From Nymphaea colorata (Eukaryota; Streptophyta; Magnoliopsida; Nymphaeales; Nymphaeaceae), in contig NC_045143.1 in the NCBI RefSeq assembly GCF_008831285.2, positions 24,182,302-24,246,301 on the forward strand: a DNA stretch of 64,000 nucleotides, in the 5' to 3' direction. This document shows positions 23,008 to 35,910 of the stretch, one piece after another; the stretch's first letter is position 1, and each line of letters opens with the position of its first letter. The translations under genes were made by a program, and so were the position numbers. The notes beneath the pieces are model-generated. The model was not told where the DNA came from. It did not search any database and saw only the letters and a program-made list of their open reading frames with translations.

Positions 23008-24007
23008 CGAGTTTGGGAATTTTCTTTGCGGTCGTGAAGTTCCGGCCCTGACCTTCCCATCACTCGCTGCTCTTGTTCTGCCGCTGACGTTGCCACCGCC
23101 GCCCGGATGCATCGCCAGAGATCGTTGCCCTCTTCAAATCGACGTCGGAGTTTGCTGTCACCCAAAGCTGCCCTCTGCTCCTCCACTTGGTTCTGAGTTT
23201 CTTGTTTGTGCTCGTATTGGATCACCGTTTGAGTGGTGATCATCTTCTGCCGTGAAGTTCTGGTGGACACCGTCGACTCTTGCTGGTTTGCTGTGCAAGC
23301 TCCTTCACCATCGACTTGTGGAGGACCTACCAATGGATTTGATCGAAGGAGAACCAATTTGAGGGCCATTTGAAGACGATCGTGCCATGTTCTTTATACT
23401 CAGTTTTAACAGGTCTCACTAAGCCTGTTTTTGTCCGAGCTTCAATGAAGGGCTTAATAGGCTGTAACTTTTGGGGGTTTTGATTTTGATCGCTTCCTAG
23501 CAAACCAATCTGTCGAAGGGAAGTGGAATCGTGTCAATCGGTGCAGTATTGAGTGAGATTCGAGCTCAAGAAATTTGATCAGACATTGTTCTGCTTTACC
23601 ACCGACCAGTCCCTATTTCCAGTGACTTTTTCGGTTATCGGACCACTAGATTTTATGATTCCAGTGTCATTCGATTCCCAACATCCAGGTGATCCTCTCC
23701 ATCAAGTTTGACGTCGATCGGATTACAGATGGTGTTTCTGGAGGCGACAGACAGAATCTAGCAAAAATCAGTGGTCTTCCTGAAGCAGGCAATAGGCAAC
23801 CCACGACTTCAAGGCTCAACGTTCTGAGTGTAGACTGCTTGGATTCAGCCCAAATTAGGAGCGTCCACTCCTTGGCTCGTGCTCTTGCTGTGGTCCAAAT
23901 TTCATAATTTTTGGAGGTGTTTATGATTTTATACGATTTTTCAAGTGAAGCCCTCTCCGACAGGCCTGAAGCTGAGTTGCGCCCGATGACTTTTCCTGAG
24001 AGTCCCA
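23008..24007 (+). other. Leader region of the copia element without recognisable gag
   Basis: Moderately GC-rich sequence between primer site and protease. I looked for a Gag capsid or CCHC zinc knuckle in three frames and saw none. The open frames at 22880-23239 and 23689-23907 have no known domain. Confidence 0.5.
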
Positions 24008-25654
24008 GTGATCTCACGTCTTGGATCATCAACTACGTCGTCAGGCTGTCGCCCCCTGCGTCTGCAGCCTCTCTCATTCTACGCCACTAGCATTGTCAGG
24101 AAGAAATTTGGGTGTTCTATCGACGTGATGGCGGATTCCCGTATGGGCGAGTGGATCATCAACAGTGGCGCTACTCACCACATGACCGGCGATCCTAAGG
24201 TCTTTCACGGGCATAAGCTTTCGTCAGGAAAGGAACGTGTTTCTCTTGCTGATAGTTCATCTATCTCTATGGCTGGGAAATGGAGTCTCTCACTTTTGAA
24301 CAAGTTCTTAGTCCACAATACTCTACATGTTCCCCATCTTCCCTGGAACCTCTTGTCGGTTAGCAAAATCACGAAAGAGTTGAATTGCGAACTTATCTTT
24401 TCTGCTGATTGTTGTGTTATGCAGGACTTGATGACAAGGAAGAGGATTGGGATTGGTCTGGCTTCTGACGGGCTATATCGTTTACATATGCGTGCTGCTC
24501 AGGTTATTATAACGGCAATTAACCAAGCAATGAAGAACAGAGAGGACTCCCTTCAGTTGATTCTCTGGTGGCATGAGCGCCTTGAACACATGCCTTTTGG
24601 ACTTCTTAGACAGCTGTTTCCTGATTTATGTTCCATGTTAGACATGACCATGGTGTCCTGTGATGTCTGTCACCTGACCAAACATGTTAAAACTTCATAT
24701 CCGTTGTCTAGCCATCGGTCTAATGAGGTATTTGCCATGATTCATTCTGATGTGTGGGGGCCTTCAGGGATTCCTTCTTGTCATGGTTTTCAGTATTTTA
24801 TCACATTTATAGATGATTATTCTCGTAACACGATTATCTACTTGTTGAAAGACCGTAGTGAAGTTCTTACTGTCATAGAGACTTTCATTGCTTATGTGGA
24901 AACTCAATATGTAGCATCTATTAAGACTTTTCGATCTGACAATGCTCGTGAGTATATGTGTCAGTCTATTGATAGCTTCTTTCGAAAAAGGGGAATTGTT
25001 CACGAGACTTCCTGTAGTTATATTCCTCCTCAAAATGGAGTTGCTGAAGGAAAGAATCGTCAGTTATTGAATATGACTCGGGCTCTTCTCTTTCAACGTC
25101 ATGTTTCAAAAAGGTATTGGGGGGATGCTGTGTTGACCAGTGCGTATCTTATAAATTGTTTGCCTAGTCGTGTGTTGAATAGGCAGACGCCTCACTCTAT
25201 GTTACCGGGGAGTCGTGAACATTTCTCTCTTTCACCCAGAGTTTTTTGTTGTGTTTGTTTTATTCGCAATCATAGCCCTCACATTAAAAAACTTGATCCA
25301 AGGTCTATTAAGGGCATATTTCTAAGTTATTCTCTCACTCAAAAAAGGTACAAGTGTCGAGACCCTTCCATTGGTCGCGCCAATGTTACCAAAGATGCAC
25401 TTTCCTTGAATATGCTTCCTATTTTGGTGAGAATCCTCTTCAGGGGGAGAATTCTATGTCAAAGGAAAAGTATTCTCAATATTCTCCGAGTCAAGAAATT
25501 CAGTTTAAAGATTTTTTGCACTACAGGCGTGAATCTGTTCGTCCTTCTATTGAGGTGCTTAAACGGAAGAAAATTGAAGAATGTTCTACTGGGGCAGAAG
25601 AGGAATGCAATCGTCTGTTTGGGCAAGTTTACTCTAGGCGAAGAGTCTGTATAG
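24008..25654 (+). pseudogene. Copia protease and integrase
   Basis: The 548-residue open frame has an aspartic protease-like block, WIINSGATHHMTG (Asn where the catalytic Asp is usual), then the pre-integrase zinc region with WWHERLEHM and VCHLTKH. The integrase core has MIHSDVWGP, KTFRSDNARE and NGVAEGKNRQ, giving the D, D and E positions. The reading frame becomes atypical after LNRQTPHSMLP and is lost near 25400. The first Met is not a true start, since this is polyprotein sequence. The protease Asp-to-Asn change would be inactivating if confirmed. Confidence 0.88.
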
Positions 25655-25879
25655 ATGAGATGACAGGTGGTGAGAATTCTACTCCCAATCTAGTTAGTCC
25701 TTCCTTAGATGACTCAAGTTATGCTTAGAAGCAACCTGTTGAAGAAGAGAGTCAGACTGTTGCTGCAAGTGAAGAGTTTCCCATCGCCTGTGAAAGGGTG
25801 TCTGGTCATGTACTCCACATCCTATTGGTAACTTTGTTTCATATTCTAGACTGAGCAAAGACTACAAATGTTTTGTATC

Positions 25880-26640
25880 TTCTCTTTCTTTCGCTATGAT
25901 TCCCAGGAATGTTGCTGAGGCTCAGAGTGATCCCAAGTGGACTTATGCAATGCAAGAAAAGATGGAAGCCCTAAGAAGAAATATGACATGGGAAGTTTTA
26001 AAGATTCCTGAGGTGGCTCACTTGGTTGGATCTAAGTAAGTCTACACCATCAAGTACAAACGAGATGGAAGTGTTGAAAGATACAAAACTCGTCTTGTGG
26101 GTAAGGGGTTTAGTCAGAAATATGAGATTGATTACTTGGAGACATTTGCTCTTGTTGCAAAGATGAAGACTGTCAGAGTCATTATCTCCTTAGCTGTGAT
26201 GAAAGAGTGGAAGATGTACTAACTTGATATCATGAACACTTTTCTCAATGGAGACCTTGAAGAGGAAGTATATATATGTATGTCTCCAGGATATGAGGAA
26301 CCTGAAAAATGTTGCAAGCTAAGGAAAGCTTTATATGGGCTCAAGCAATCTCTTCGAGCATGGTTTGAACGACTTAGACTTGTCATGAGACAATGTGGAT
26401 ACCATCAGGGGAATGGAGATCATACACACTTTGTAAAGAGAAATGAACAAAATGTTACTATTTTGTTGGTATATGTTGATGATATGATTGTTACATGTGA
26501 TGATGAAGATGAAATAATTAAGTTAAAGAAACAGTTGGCGATCGAGTTTGATCTCAAGGACCTTGGTAAGTTGAAATATTTTCTTGGCATTGAAATTGCT
26601 AGGTCTGGGACTAGCCTTATGAATGGACTAGCGGTTTGGT
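25880..26640 (+). pseudogene. Copia reverse transcriptase, truncated
   Basis: Starts with the AMQEKMEALRRNMTWEV block, continues through YKTRLVGKGFSQ and MNTFLNGDLEEEVYICM, then LRKALYGLKQS and the catalytic LLVYVDDMIV, and ends after FLGIEIARS. Stops occur at VGSK* (about 26038) and MY* (about 26219). RNase H is absent and the downstream DNA is unrelated. Copia RT makes cDNA in virus-like particles; this copy cannot. Confidence 0.9.
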
Positions 26641-28681
26641 AATAAAAAGGACAACATTTTTCAAAAACAAAGAGGGGTTGGGAGTTCCTCATACGCCCAT
26701 GAAGTCAGGAAACATTACAAGAGATGTCAAGTGCTTACTTTTAAATAGTTTATAAATCATCAATTTAAATCATAAGCAGAAAGTGCTCGTGTTGTGCAAA
26801 AGATATGTCTTTCATTTACCCTCAATACCGTACAAGCATCGGGATTCATTTTGCATCAATGTTGTTGAATCTCTAGAACGGAAGCCTTTAAATTTCCAAA
26901 AAAACGAACATAAAGTAACCATCCTCAACGTCTTAGAAAATAAAAAAAAAGAGCAGATATTGACCCAAGGATCGCACATCCATGAAAGATTGTCGCATTT
27001 CAATTCCTTCGAGTTCACCCTTCATGTCATTTATCTCTTGACATGCACCTTTTTTGTTTTTCTTGGTTTTGCTTCTTTTTCTTCCTTTTTTTTTCTACAT
27101 TTGGTTTTTTGCCTTTTCATTTTTTCTTGCTTTTGATTTTCTTTTTCAGGCCGACCTTCACCTTTGAGGGAATACCTCACCACCCCAAAGGCTACTACGA
27201 AGCTCCACCGCTTTGGTGGTTAGGTGTAGTTTTGTCACATATCAACCCGTTTCACCTTGCGGGTTTTCAACATGCCAAATGTTCATAAGTCATTATCTTC
27301 ACGGCGTAAACATAAATCACCTATATACCTACCCGGTACTCTTGATTATTAACCCAGAGGAACAACTACACAAGCCCCGAGCCCATCTCTCAACTCTTAT
27401 TTTGCTACCTGCCACTATTTTATAAGGCATTATGGCTTCTCCCTTAGGATATTTTCTCGCTAAACCCTTACAGACACTTAATCACTAGAGTCAATAGCAT
27501 CTCCTAGTCTTGACTTTCTCAGCTTCATAGGATTTTGCCAGATTTCCTCCTTTAATGATCGACAACAAAAAAAACTTGAAAGTTTCCTTTTGCTTGGGCA
27601 GGTAGTAAGAACAAAACGAAGGCATATCATTGCATGATAAGACACTTTTAGAATGTTTTTAGGCACAATAAAAAAATTTCTTTCAAAAAACTACTTGACA
27701 TCAAATGGCATATCACCTGGAAGTAGGAACTCCTTCTACAAAAGAGGAGTTTTTATGAAACCAGTTGGGTAGAAGAAGAACTCCATATGCTCTCCTATAA
27801 AAGTAGGGAAGATCAAACTATCCAATTCAAAAGTTGAGATATCGAATTCAAAAATCAAATACAAATCATCTATTCTACTCTATCCCCACGTATCTGAACA
27901 CTCCTTCCTTGCACCCTATGCTAAATAAATCGAGAATTCAAGCAAAAAAAATAAAACAATTTATAAGAACATAAACACGTCCTAAAAATGAAGAAGTGAA
28001 CCTATATTTACTAAGTTGAACCCTTACCAACTATAAGATCTAAAATTTCACTCAAAAAAAAAATGAAAACAACAAAGCAAACCTTTCCACCAATGTCGTG
28101 TGAGTTTAATGAGTAAAGATCCAAAATTCTAAAAAAAATGAAGACTACTAAATAATGATGCAAATCCAACCTAATTGGTCCAACTGAAAACTGGTGGCCA
28201 CTTTACATATGCCAAAGAAGTTTTAGATACAAAAAAAAAAAAAAGCAAAAAATTTTAAAGGTCGTTTTCATATTTAAAAACGATTTTTAATTTGGTGAAA
28301 ATTCTATCAGAAACACAGGACAACAGCTACAATTCCTAGTCTACTTCAAAAACGATCCTACAAATAAAAGTTCAATGTCCTCCAATAAAAACAAATGATA
28401 TTAGCACGTCAAAAAACAGAATAAACACTCAATTGAACAATCACACCCACACCGGGCATTCGTATCCATACCAATGTAACATAAGTATCCATGCAACATG
28501 GTATATACTACTCATTCCACTCATATGAATAACCTAATGAACATAGATGTGCATCTTTTTGAAAGCACTCCTCAAAACCTGCAACAAAAGAAATGCAGAC
28601 ATAAAACCGATAGCTTATTTTATGAGGCACAATTGGCTGATATGGCCTACATGCAGCTCAACTAAAGTTAAAAGTTTGCAC
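26641..28681. other. No gene seen
   Basis: AT-rich and pyrimidine-rich sequence (27040-27150), with short open frames on both strands that have no recognisable motif. Confidence 0.5.
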
Positions 28682-29590
28682 CTTAGGCTCCGAGGTGCTT
28701 ATTCGCATTGTAAGCAACACCCTTTCCAAGCTCCTTGCAACTTTATCTTCTGTCCTCCCATTTATTAACAAAAGCTGTCCTTTTGGCTCTGCATGATCTA
28801 ACTGACATAAGTTCTACTACCATTCGATAGCTTATGCATGACTAAGTAGTTTGTAATAGAAAGCGCAAGAAATAAGCAGGATCAGGTCCAACAGAAACAA
28901 CATCGGCAAGTTTATCAAAAAGGAACCATACTATTAGATCTGGATGGTAGCAGTCTTCCTATTAGCTTCCTCACGTATGCCTACACCATCTGTGCAGGCC
29001 TGAGTCTCCACCAACAGCAGCACAAAACAAGATCAAGGGCGTCTTCCCTTCATCCACATACTGAAGATCTTGCATCAAGAAAGAAAAGAGAACTAAGACC
29101 ACATTCTGATCACATCCACATACAGCTTGCACACAGAAGAAAGTTTATGATCTTATATAGTAAAAGATTATTAATTTTCTTTACGAAAGTTATCAAATGC
29201 CAAAAAGAGAAAACATTTCAGCTCTTTGTGACAATATGCCTTGACGAGACGAAGTGACCTAGGCTCGTGAGAAAAGAAGAATGAGGCATGACTAACCAGG
29301 AGAAATTAGGCTGCAAGAGAGCGCTATCTGAATGGCTGTATTTTGTTTATCACCAGTAAGCATCCAAAAGTTGATTCCAGCCTCCCGAAGCAGATCGATT
29401 GTTTCAGGAACACCTTCCTGCAATGGCATCCACAAGAAAACGAAGACAATCTACTTAAGTCAAACTAGAATGAAAGCTCTCGCACGAAACAATACCCCCA
29501 GAGAAGGAAAAAGAGAATCACCTGCAGCGGTCTTCTATTGCAGCAACTCCAAGAACCTCAAGAGAACTAAGACCACTTTTGATTCATGAA
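28682..29590 (-). pseudogene. ALA2-like P4-ATPase (phospholipid flippase) fragment
   Basis: Three minus-strand exons match plant ALA2-type aminophospholipid flippases. The first, about 29521-29590, gives LEVLGVAAIEDR. The second, 29297-29417, gives [18 protein letters not shown] then [16 protein letters not shown], with the TGDKQ motif of the nucleotide/P domain. The third, 28682-28788, gives EPKGQLLLINGRTEDK and ARSLERVLLTMRISTSEP. Exons 2 and 3 join in phase (CCT G + AG CCA) with GT-AG introns. Exon 1 has lost one base at the IEDR(L)Q junction, which shifts the frame. The ATP-binding, phosphorylation-site and membrane parts were not found. Flippases move phospholipids from outer to inner leaflet; this fragment cannot function. 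Confidence 0.85.
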
Positions 29591-30600
29591 AAAAGATAGA
29601 CACATTCTAAACCTGCAGCACACATACACACACACACACACAACCAATAAGTAACACATACAGTCAATAAGGAAGACACAAACTTATAAAGCCAACAAGG
29701 AAGACGCATGCAAGCTATTGACATAACTGGAATGCAGTAGCAAATCATTGGAGGCAGAAGAAGTGGCCAAATTCCAAACTCTAAAGCAAATGAAGGGCAT
29801 GCAACCAGCTGAAAAGGAACACAGATACGAACAAGTTTGGATGTAACTGGAATTAAGCAGCAATGACTGGAGCAAGAAGAAGCGGCTGAACTCCAATGTC
29901 AAAAACAATCGAGGCTAAAATGATTCAATGCCATGCAAAATTTTAAGCGCAACAGAGGAGACTCCAAACTTCTGAAGACAATATTTGTTGCCAGCAATCA
30001 CCCAAACTTCGAAAACTCTTGCAAGAAACCAACAAAAGGGGAAAAGAAGAGCCCTAGATACCTCCGATAAAAGACAAAACACCCAGGACTGCAACGAAAC
30101 CCTAAGAGCTAGAAGAAGCATAAAGGGAAAATGAAACTGAAGCATTACAGATCCTTCGTGAGAAGCGGTGGCAAACAGAATCATTCTGCCAGAAGTTAAG
30201 CTCTGCATGTGAAACTGATTGCGGAAATGCAGGTGAGGATGGTTCTTGACGTCCATGCACCTGAGAGGAATAGCGCTGCAGCCCTAGGAAGGAAGAAGAG
30301 GATGGTGTTGGCGCCAGGCCGACGGAGAAAGTGTGGTTGCCCTCGGAGCCAAACTTGAGCATCCATGGGAAATTAGGCCCTCAACAGCAGTCATGGCAGC
30401 AAGAGCAGGAGATAACACGAGGGTCCAAGAGAGGAAGAGAAGACGGAGAATGGGACGAGTGGCAAGAGGTAAGGTTGGAGAGAGGTTTCTGTTGCGTGGT
30501 GGCCCCTTTTCTTGTGGATTTCATATCTCATCTCAGACTTTTTTGGATTTTTGATATGGATTTTTGATATTTTATGGATCTATAGTGCATACCAATTAAG
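29591..30600. other. No clear gene; (AC)n run and an unassigned minus-strand frame
   Basis: An (AC)n microsatellite lies at about 29620-29643. An 86-residue minus-strand frame at 30102-30362 (MLKFGSEGNHTFSVG) is Ser-rich, could be a 5' exon, and has no recognised domain. Its position upstream of the flippase exons on the same strand is suggestive only. Confidence 0.4.
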
Positions 30601-32020
30601 GTCGAAGCCAATAATTTTGAAATGAGGAGCAGCAATCAAAATATTCTCACACATTAAATGGGTGTTTAATATACCTGTAATTATGAAACTTTATAATCAA
30701 AATGTTTAATTCTTAAGAAATTTGTATTTCTAAGGTATTATGCTTTCAGAATTAATAAATTGAGACATGTGTCTATGTACCCTACCCAACTCGGAACTAG
30801 GCCTTGCAAAGGGCTCTATAACTTATTTAAAATTTTTATTTTATTTAAAATAAATAGTTTTTATTATAAATAATTATATTTATTTGTTATATTCTATTTT
30901 TATATGTTACATAACATTTTTATGTATATTTTATGACAATTTTACTAGGCTTAGGGTGAAATACAACCGAGGTCCAGCCCTACCCACATCTACCTATTAC
31001 TGAATCAAAACTCTTGATGACATAAAACGATATGTGCTTTGAGCTTAATCTATGTCGTCAAACATCTATTTTTGACTCATGAAAGCTCATCATATTTAGA
31101 GGGGCAAAATTAGGATGCGTTTTATTCCCCACGGAACCCAGATTTGAGGGTATCTCAAAACAATGATAGCTAAAATTCACAGTTATATCAGACTATGGAT
31201 TTCATCATCTACCCCAAATATGGATTTTAAATCCACACTTTAATGTAAAAAACATGGATTTGAAATTAGATTGAGGAGGAGTGGGTGAGACTTGAATACT
31301 ACGGATCTCAGGTCCGTGATAATCAAACTCAACCATAGAAAGTATGTATCAAACTTTTGAAAGTTGTTGGTGACATGCCTCGAGGTGGATAAGCTGTTCA
31401 AATTCATAGTTTGCTTCTTTAACTTTGACCATTAGCACAACTAAATCATTGGTGAACTATTTAATGCAGGTAACTAATTAACAAGGAGATACCCATGAAA
31501 ACACTTCAACATTCAAATAAATATAGCTTCTCCTAAGACATGAATGGATGAGAATAAAGGTAAAGACTATAAGGTACACAATTTACTTAGGTGACTTTAT
31601 TTGAAATACATACATCATGCAAGAGATTTTTCTAAAAAAAGCCCTTGAACACTGCCAAGTTCAACTATGTATGTCAATGAATTAGATCCGAAGCAAGTGT
31701 ACTTTTGACCATTTGCATTTTTTTTGGATGTTCAATTTTGGGGGGGGGGGGTGGGTGCAAGAAAGTTGGTTCTCACTTAGGTAGTGAGATTTTATGGTGG
31801 ATGCAGAAATTCTTTGTATTTTGCGAAAAAAAAGTGCAAGGAATTGCCATGGTGTTTTGCACTTTGTGAAAAAATTTCTACACCCATGACATATTTCTTC
31901 AAACTCAACCCAAAAAGGAACTCAATTGATGGGTCTCGCTTCTAACATAAGCAAATAAATATTATGATGTTGAATGTAGAGTCTTTGGTTTGTGAAGTTG
32001 TCCAAAGATATTTTGGACAT
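30601..32020. other. No gene seen
   Basis: AT-rich. Includes a G10 homopolymer at about 31741-31750. No coding feature recognised. Confidence 0.55.
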
Positions 32021-32451
32021 GGGATGTCAACCAATCGGATAAGGATCGGATATACCCTTGTTCATATTCACTTTTTGAATATTCACATTTTCAGATTCGA
32101 ATACCAATAAACGAAGGTCATATCCAAATCCAAAATCCATTTTTACAAACCGAATCTAATCTGAATATGATTTTTATATTCATATATGAATATGAATCCG
32201 AATGTGAAAAATTTTGTCAATTTTCAAAATGTGGGAGAATTACATAATGATATTTGTCTAAAAATAAATCTGTTTCGAAATCGCGAATCTGATCGGATAT
32301 TTATGTATATTCAAATCAAAAACTGATTGGATGTCATTTCTTAAATCCGAATCTAATCAAATCTCTTAATCAGATATTTTTTTTCTCATGTCCAATTTTT
32401 TCGGATCGGTTCAATTGGAAATTCAATTCAAATTTGATATATTGACATCCC
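32021..32451. mobile_element. Candidate MITE with GGGATGTCAA ends
   Basis: GGGATGTCAA at 32021-32030 and TTGACATCCC at 32442-32451 are perfect inverted 10-mers. The interior is made of repeated GGAT, ATTCGAAT and ATATGAATAT-like words, a pattern common in non-autonomous plant DNA transposons. No clear target duplication was seen, so class is unassigned. Confidence 0.55.
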
Positions 32452-35266
32452 TATTAGAAATGGATGGCAGGGCCAAGAAAATCATACCATGGAGGGGGAT
32501 GGTGCTAAAAAGTTTGAGGTGGAGGACAAGGAAGATCGCCACTTGACACTGGTACCTATTGTTAGTAATATTCATTAGTGCCATGATGACAACATTATTC
32601 AAAGAAGGATTGTTGGGCTTCAACTTGCGCATTGGTGATCATTTGTTTGCAACATAAAAAGTTGGCTCTCGGGAATTCAAAGTGGAGAGTGGTCACCTGC
32701 TAGTCCCTTGTCCATCCTGTTGTACCAACCCTTTTGGAATACTTGGACTAGTGTTTTTTTTGGCATCCATTTGCTGATTTGAGGGGAATGAACATCTATA
32801 CCCTATTTTCCAAATAGAGCTAAAGGAAATTTAAAAAAAAAATCATCCATATAAACAAAAAAACTGTTTTATATCTCAAAATTTAAAATTTTAATTCATT
32901 CAGCATTTCTAACAAAACTTTGGATACATAAAGAAAATTGAAAACTCACAACATATTATAATACTGGAAAATTGCTGCTTTCAACGTCTATCGTTGACCT
33001 TGATGATACAAGGATGCCCAAATATACAATGGATACTTGATTTCTGAGTTCACTTTTATTCTTTTCGAAAACAAGACACAAGGAAACAAACCTTTTATAA
33101 TTTTTTTTTATATACAAACTTTTTTGTATTTAATATTAAAATTATCAATATTATGTCTGACAAGAAATAATTGCACAATATATTAAAAACTTTGTTACTT
33201 GTGAAAAAATCAAGAAAAAACTGTATTATATCCACATCTATGTTAAAATAAGTGTCAAATTTGGATAGTGAAATAAATTATTGACAATTCTCATTCTGTG
33301 CCGGCTTTTTGTTTGAATCCCGTTAGACATTCTATTGTAACAGACTGCTTGTTTGAAACATTTTTATGAGACATATAGAATGAAAATAGACAATAATTAT
33401 GAACGTTCCATACTACAAACAAGATAAAAAAGTTAAAAGAAAAAGTACATGTTTTTGAACTACGACCGAGTTACATGTGGGTTGGTGTCAATATTTTATT
33501 GCAAAGTAGCGAGCTACATGTGAGCTGGTGTAAGCATTTTATTGCAATGAAGCTGAGCATTTATCCGGCTTTTGGTTAAGGGGCACTAGTTCTAAAATTT
33601 TAAATTTTTTAAGGAACTCCAAAGATGTAAATAAAGACAATTTCCCCAAAATATCAATTTGAAAATAGGATTTTTTGCGAGTTTGTGTGGTTATTTGCCT
33701 ACACAATACTCACACCTGCCTCCATCCAATGGTGACTCAAGTGCCCTGCAGTAAAAAAAAAAAAAAAAAGGAAATTCCATGCTTTGCCACTGCTGTTGAA
33801 TTTAATGAACTTATTCATCAAACATCCAGTTACTATCTTTGCTTCAAATGGGATAATAATACAGTAACTTAATACCAGTTATGCTTGTAGCTTGTTCGTA
33901 CATTAGCTTGAGCTCGCGGTTGGTTAGTGGCTGGTTGTTGGTTTGAGTAGCATGGGTGCCTACACCCTTTGTTCTAATGGAAAGGAAAGTGATGCATTAG
34001 TTAAGGGCAGAACAGGCCCCAACCCAGGCACCGACACAGTTTTGGATCTTGGAGGCCCGGATGGTCTCTCACAGGTAGTAGGATTTCCTTCTTTTCAACT
34101 GAATCTATATGTAAGTGTCAGTTCCAAGGCTTTCATCCATGACTTATAGGAGATTGAGGCACTCTTATTGGTAAATTTGTTCCGTATATTCGCACTTTTA
34201 AGACAAATATAATCTTTTGTTACTTTAACTATGATTGGTACTTTATTTCAGTACACAATTAACAAAAAAAAAGGGTTTGCAAAATACTTGAGGAACAATA
34301 ATCAATGGTATCACGGTCGAGTTGAATTGACCAATTCAAGTTGGTGGCAAACCAATTCAATTCAGCGGTTGATTCAATAGTGTCGCATGTCAATTTAAGT
34401 ATTTCGAAGACTTCTTTGATTTTTAATTATATGAATTTTGAACATATATATAATTTTTTCAAAATTGAATTTTGATGTCAATCAATTTAATTGAATGACT
34501 GAATCAGCAGCTTGGTGGATTTAATTCCAACACTGCCATTAACTTATCCCTTTCCCTGAAGGCTAGATAGTAAGCCATTCAATTAAAAAAATATTATCAA
34601 ATTTAACTTCATGAACTAATTTGGACGACCATAAGAAAATGCAAGTATGGATCCATAAATGGGATCTGCCAGGGGCAAACTGAAAGTTTAAACGAAGCAA
34701 GAGAAAGAGAGAGAGAAAGAAAAGGGGGAGGGGACAAGAACTAGTTCACTTGTCCTCTTAATGTCACCCCTAATCTCAAAATCAACACTACCCTTCAATA
34801 CCATCAAGATAGCACCCTTCTAAAATCAAACTGAGGACGTGATTCAAACACACCACTCAACCGGACCAGTTGCCCATCACTTGGTGTTTGAAAGAGAAAA
34901 GGATGCTATGCTTAATATGTTTTGGATTATTTTGCTCCTTTCTGAATCAAGCAACAAGTGAAATGGAATAAAGAGTTAATATTTCACAGATGCAATTCAA
35001 TTTTCTGAGCAATTAAATATGAAGAACCTTCATTATCTTGTTGGACGAGCAAATATTAATGACGTACTTCACCAGAATATTTAAGGACATACGTTATGAT
35101 TTCCGAGGACACACAAATTTAGAATACAATATATTCCACTCCACCTCTCTTCCCTCTGCCTTTAACTTTCACTTATTCCAATTTATTTTTTGACAGAAGA
35201 TCTGCCCAATGTTTTGGACTATTTCAGGAGACCATGGAGCTACGGTATTCTAAGAATGATAATTGC

Positions 35267-35315
<49 letters not shown>

Positions 35316-35910
35316 GAGAGAGAAATGTCCAATCGTATATTTCCCTTCAGAGAGTGTGTGCGTGGCTTCACATTCACAGGCGAAGCAGACCAACATGGTG
35401 AAAGAAAGTAGGCAGAAAACCAAAGGCTTTTCAGCAAGAAACATGCAAGATTCCAATTACCAATATTAATCTCTTCTATCACGAATAAACTGTTAATTTT
35501 ACATGAAACAAGTCAAAACCTTAATCTGTTAACAACTGGAGCCCTCCTACCATTCAAAGTTGTTAATAGATGCACCTTTTGATATTTTAGGCACCCAAAC
35601 TTCTAATTTATCACTGATAATTCTCAACCAACAAAATTTTGCAAATTATAAAATACTCTGTATTGAGGAGGGGTGACAAGTGATGCTATCACATGAACTT
35701 TGACTGTCTACAAAATGTCCTCGACGGCTTCAACGTCTAGCAGTAGAGGTGAATGTCAGCATTCATGAGCTTTGATTTCATGTATTGTCACATCCTTTCC
35801 ACTCAAATGGCCAAAAGAACTTCCCTCTTAACTAGAATAAAAATATGGACCATCTTGACCAGTCAAAAAATAACATATATTTCTTCTCTTTTCCAACTCT
35901 AACTAGAAGG
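32452..35910. other. No gene seen; short tandem repeat and (TA)n
   Basis: A 43-bp unit is repeated twice at 33468-33510 and 33511-33553 with several differences (ACATGTG and TTTTATTGCAA cores). A (TA)n run lies at about 35268-35311. The remainder is AT-rich without recognisable coding. Confidence 0.55.

Larger units (their letters stand above)
22739..26640 (+). mobile_element. Ty1/copia element lacking gag and 3' end
   Basis: A 5' LTR (22739-22992) is followed at once by a Met-type primer site, then about 1 kb without recognisable gag, then protease, integrase and reverse transcriptase in copia order on the plus strand. The sequence leaves the element at about 26625-26640 inside the end of RT (after YFLGIEIARS). 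RNase H and the 3' LTR are missing. Several in-frame stops are present. It is a dead, 3'-truncated copy. Confidence 0.9.

Noticed and set aside
35240-35482. Frames with long IYIYIY runs on both strands
   Set aside because: They are translations of a (TA)n microsatellite.
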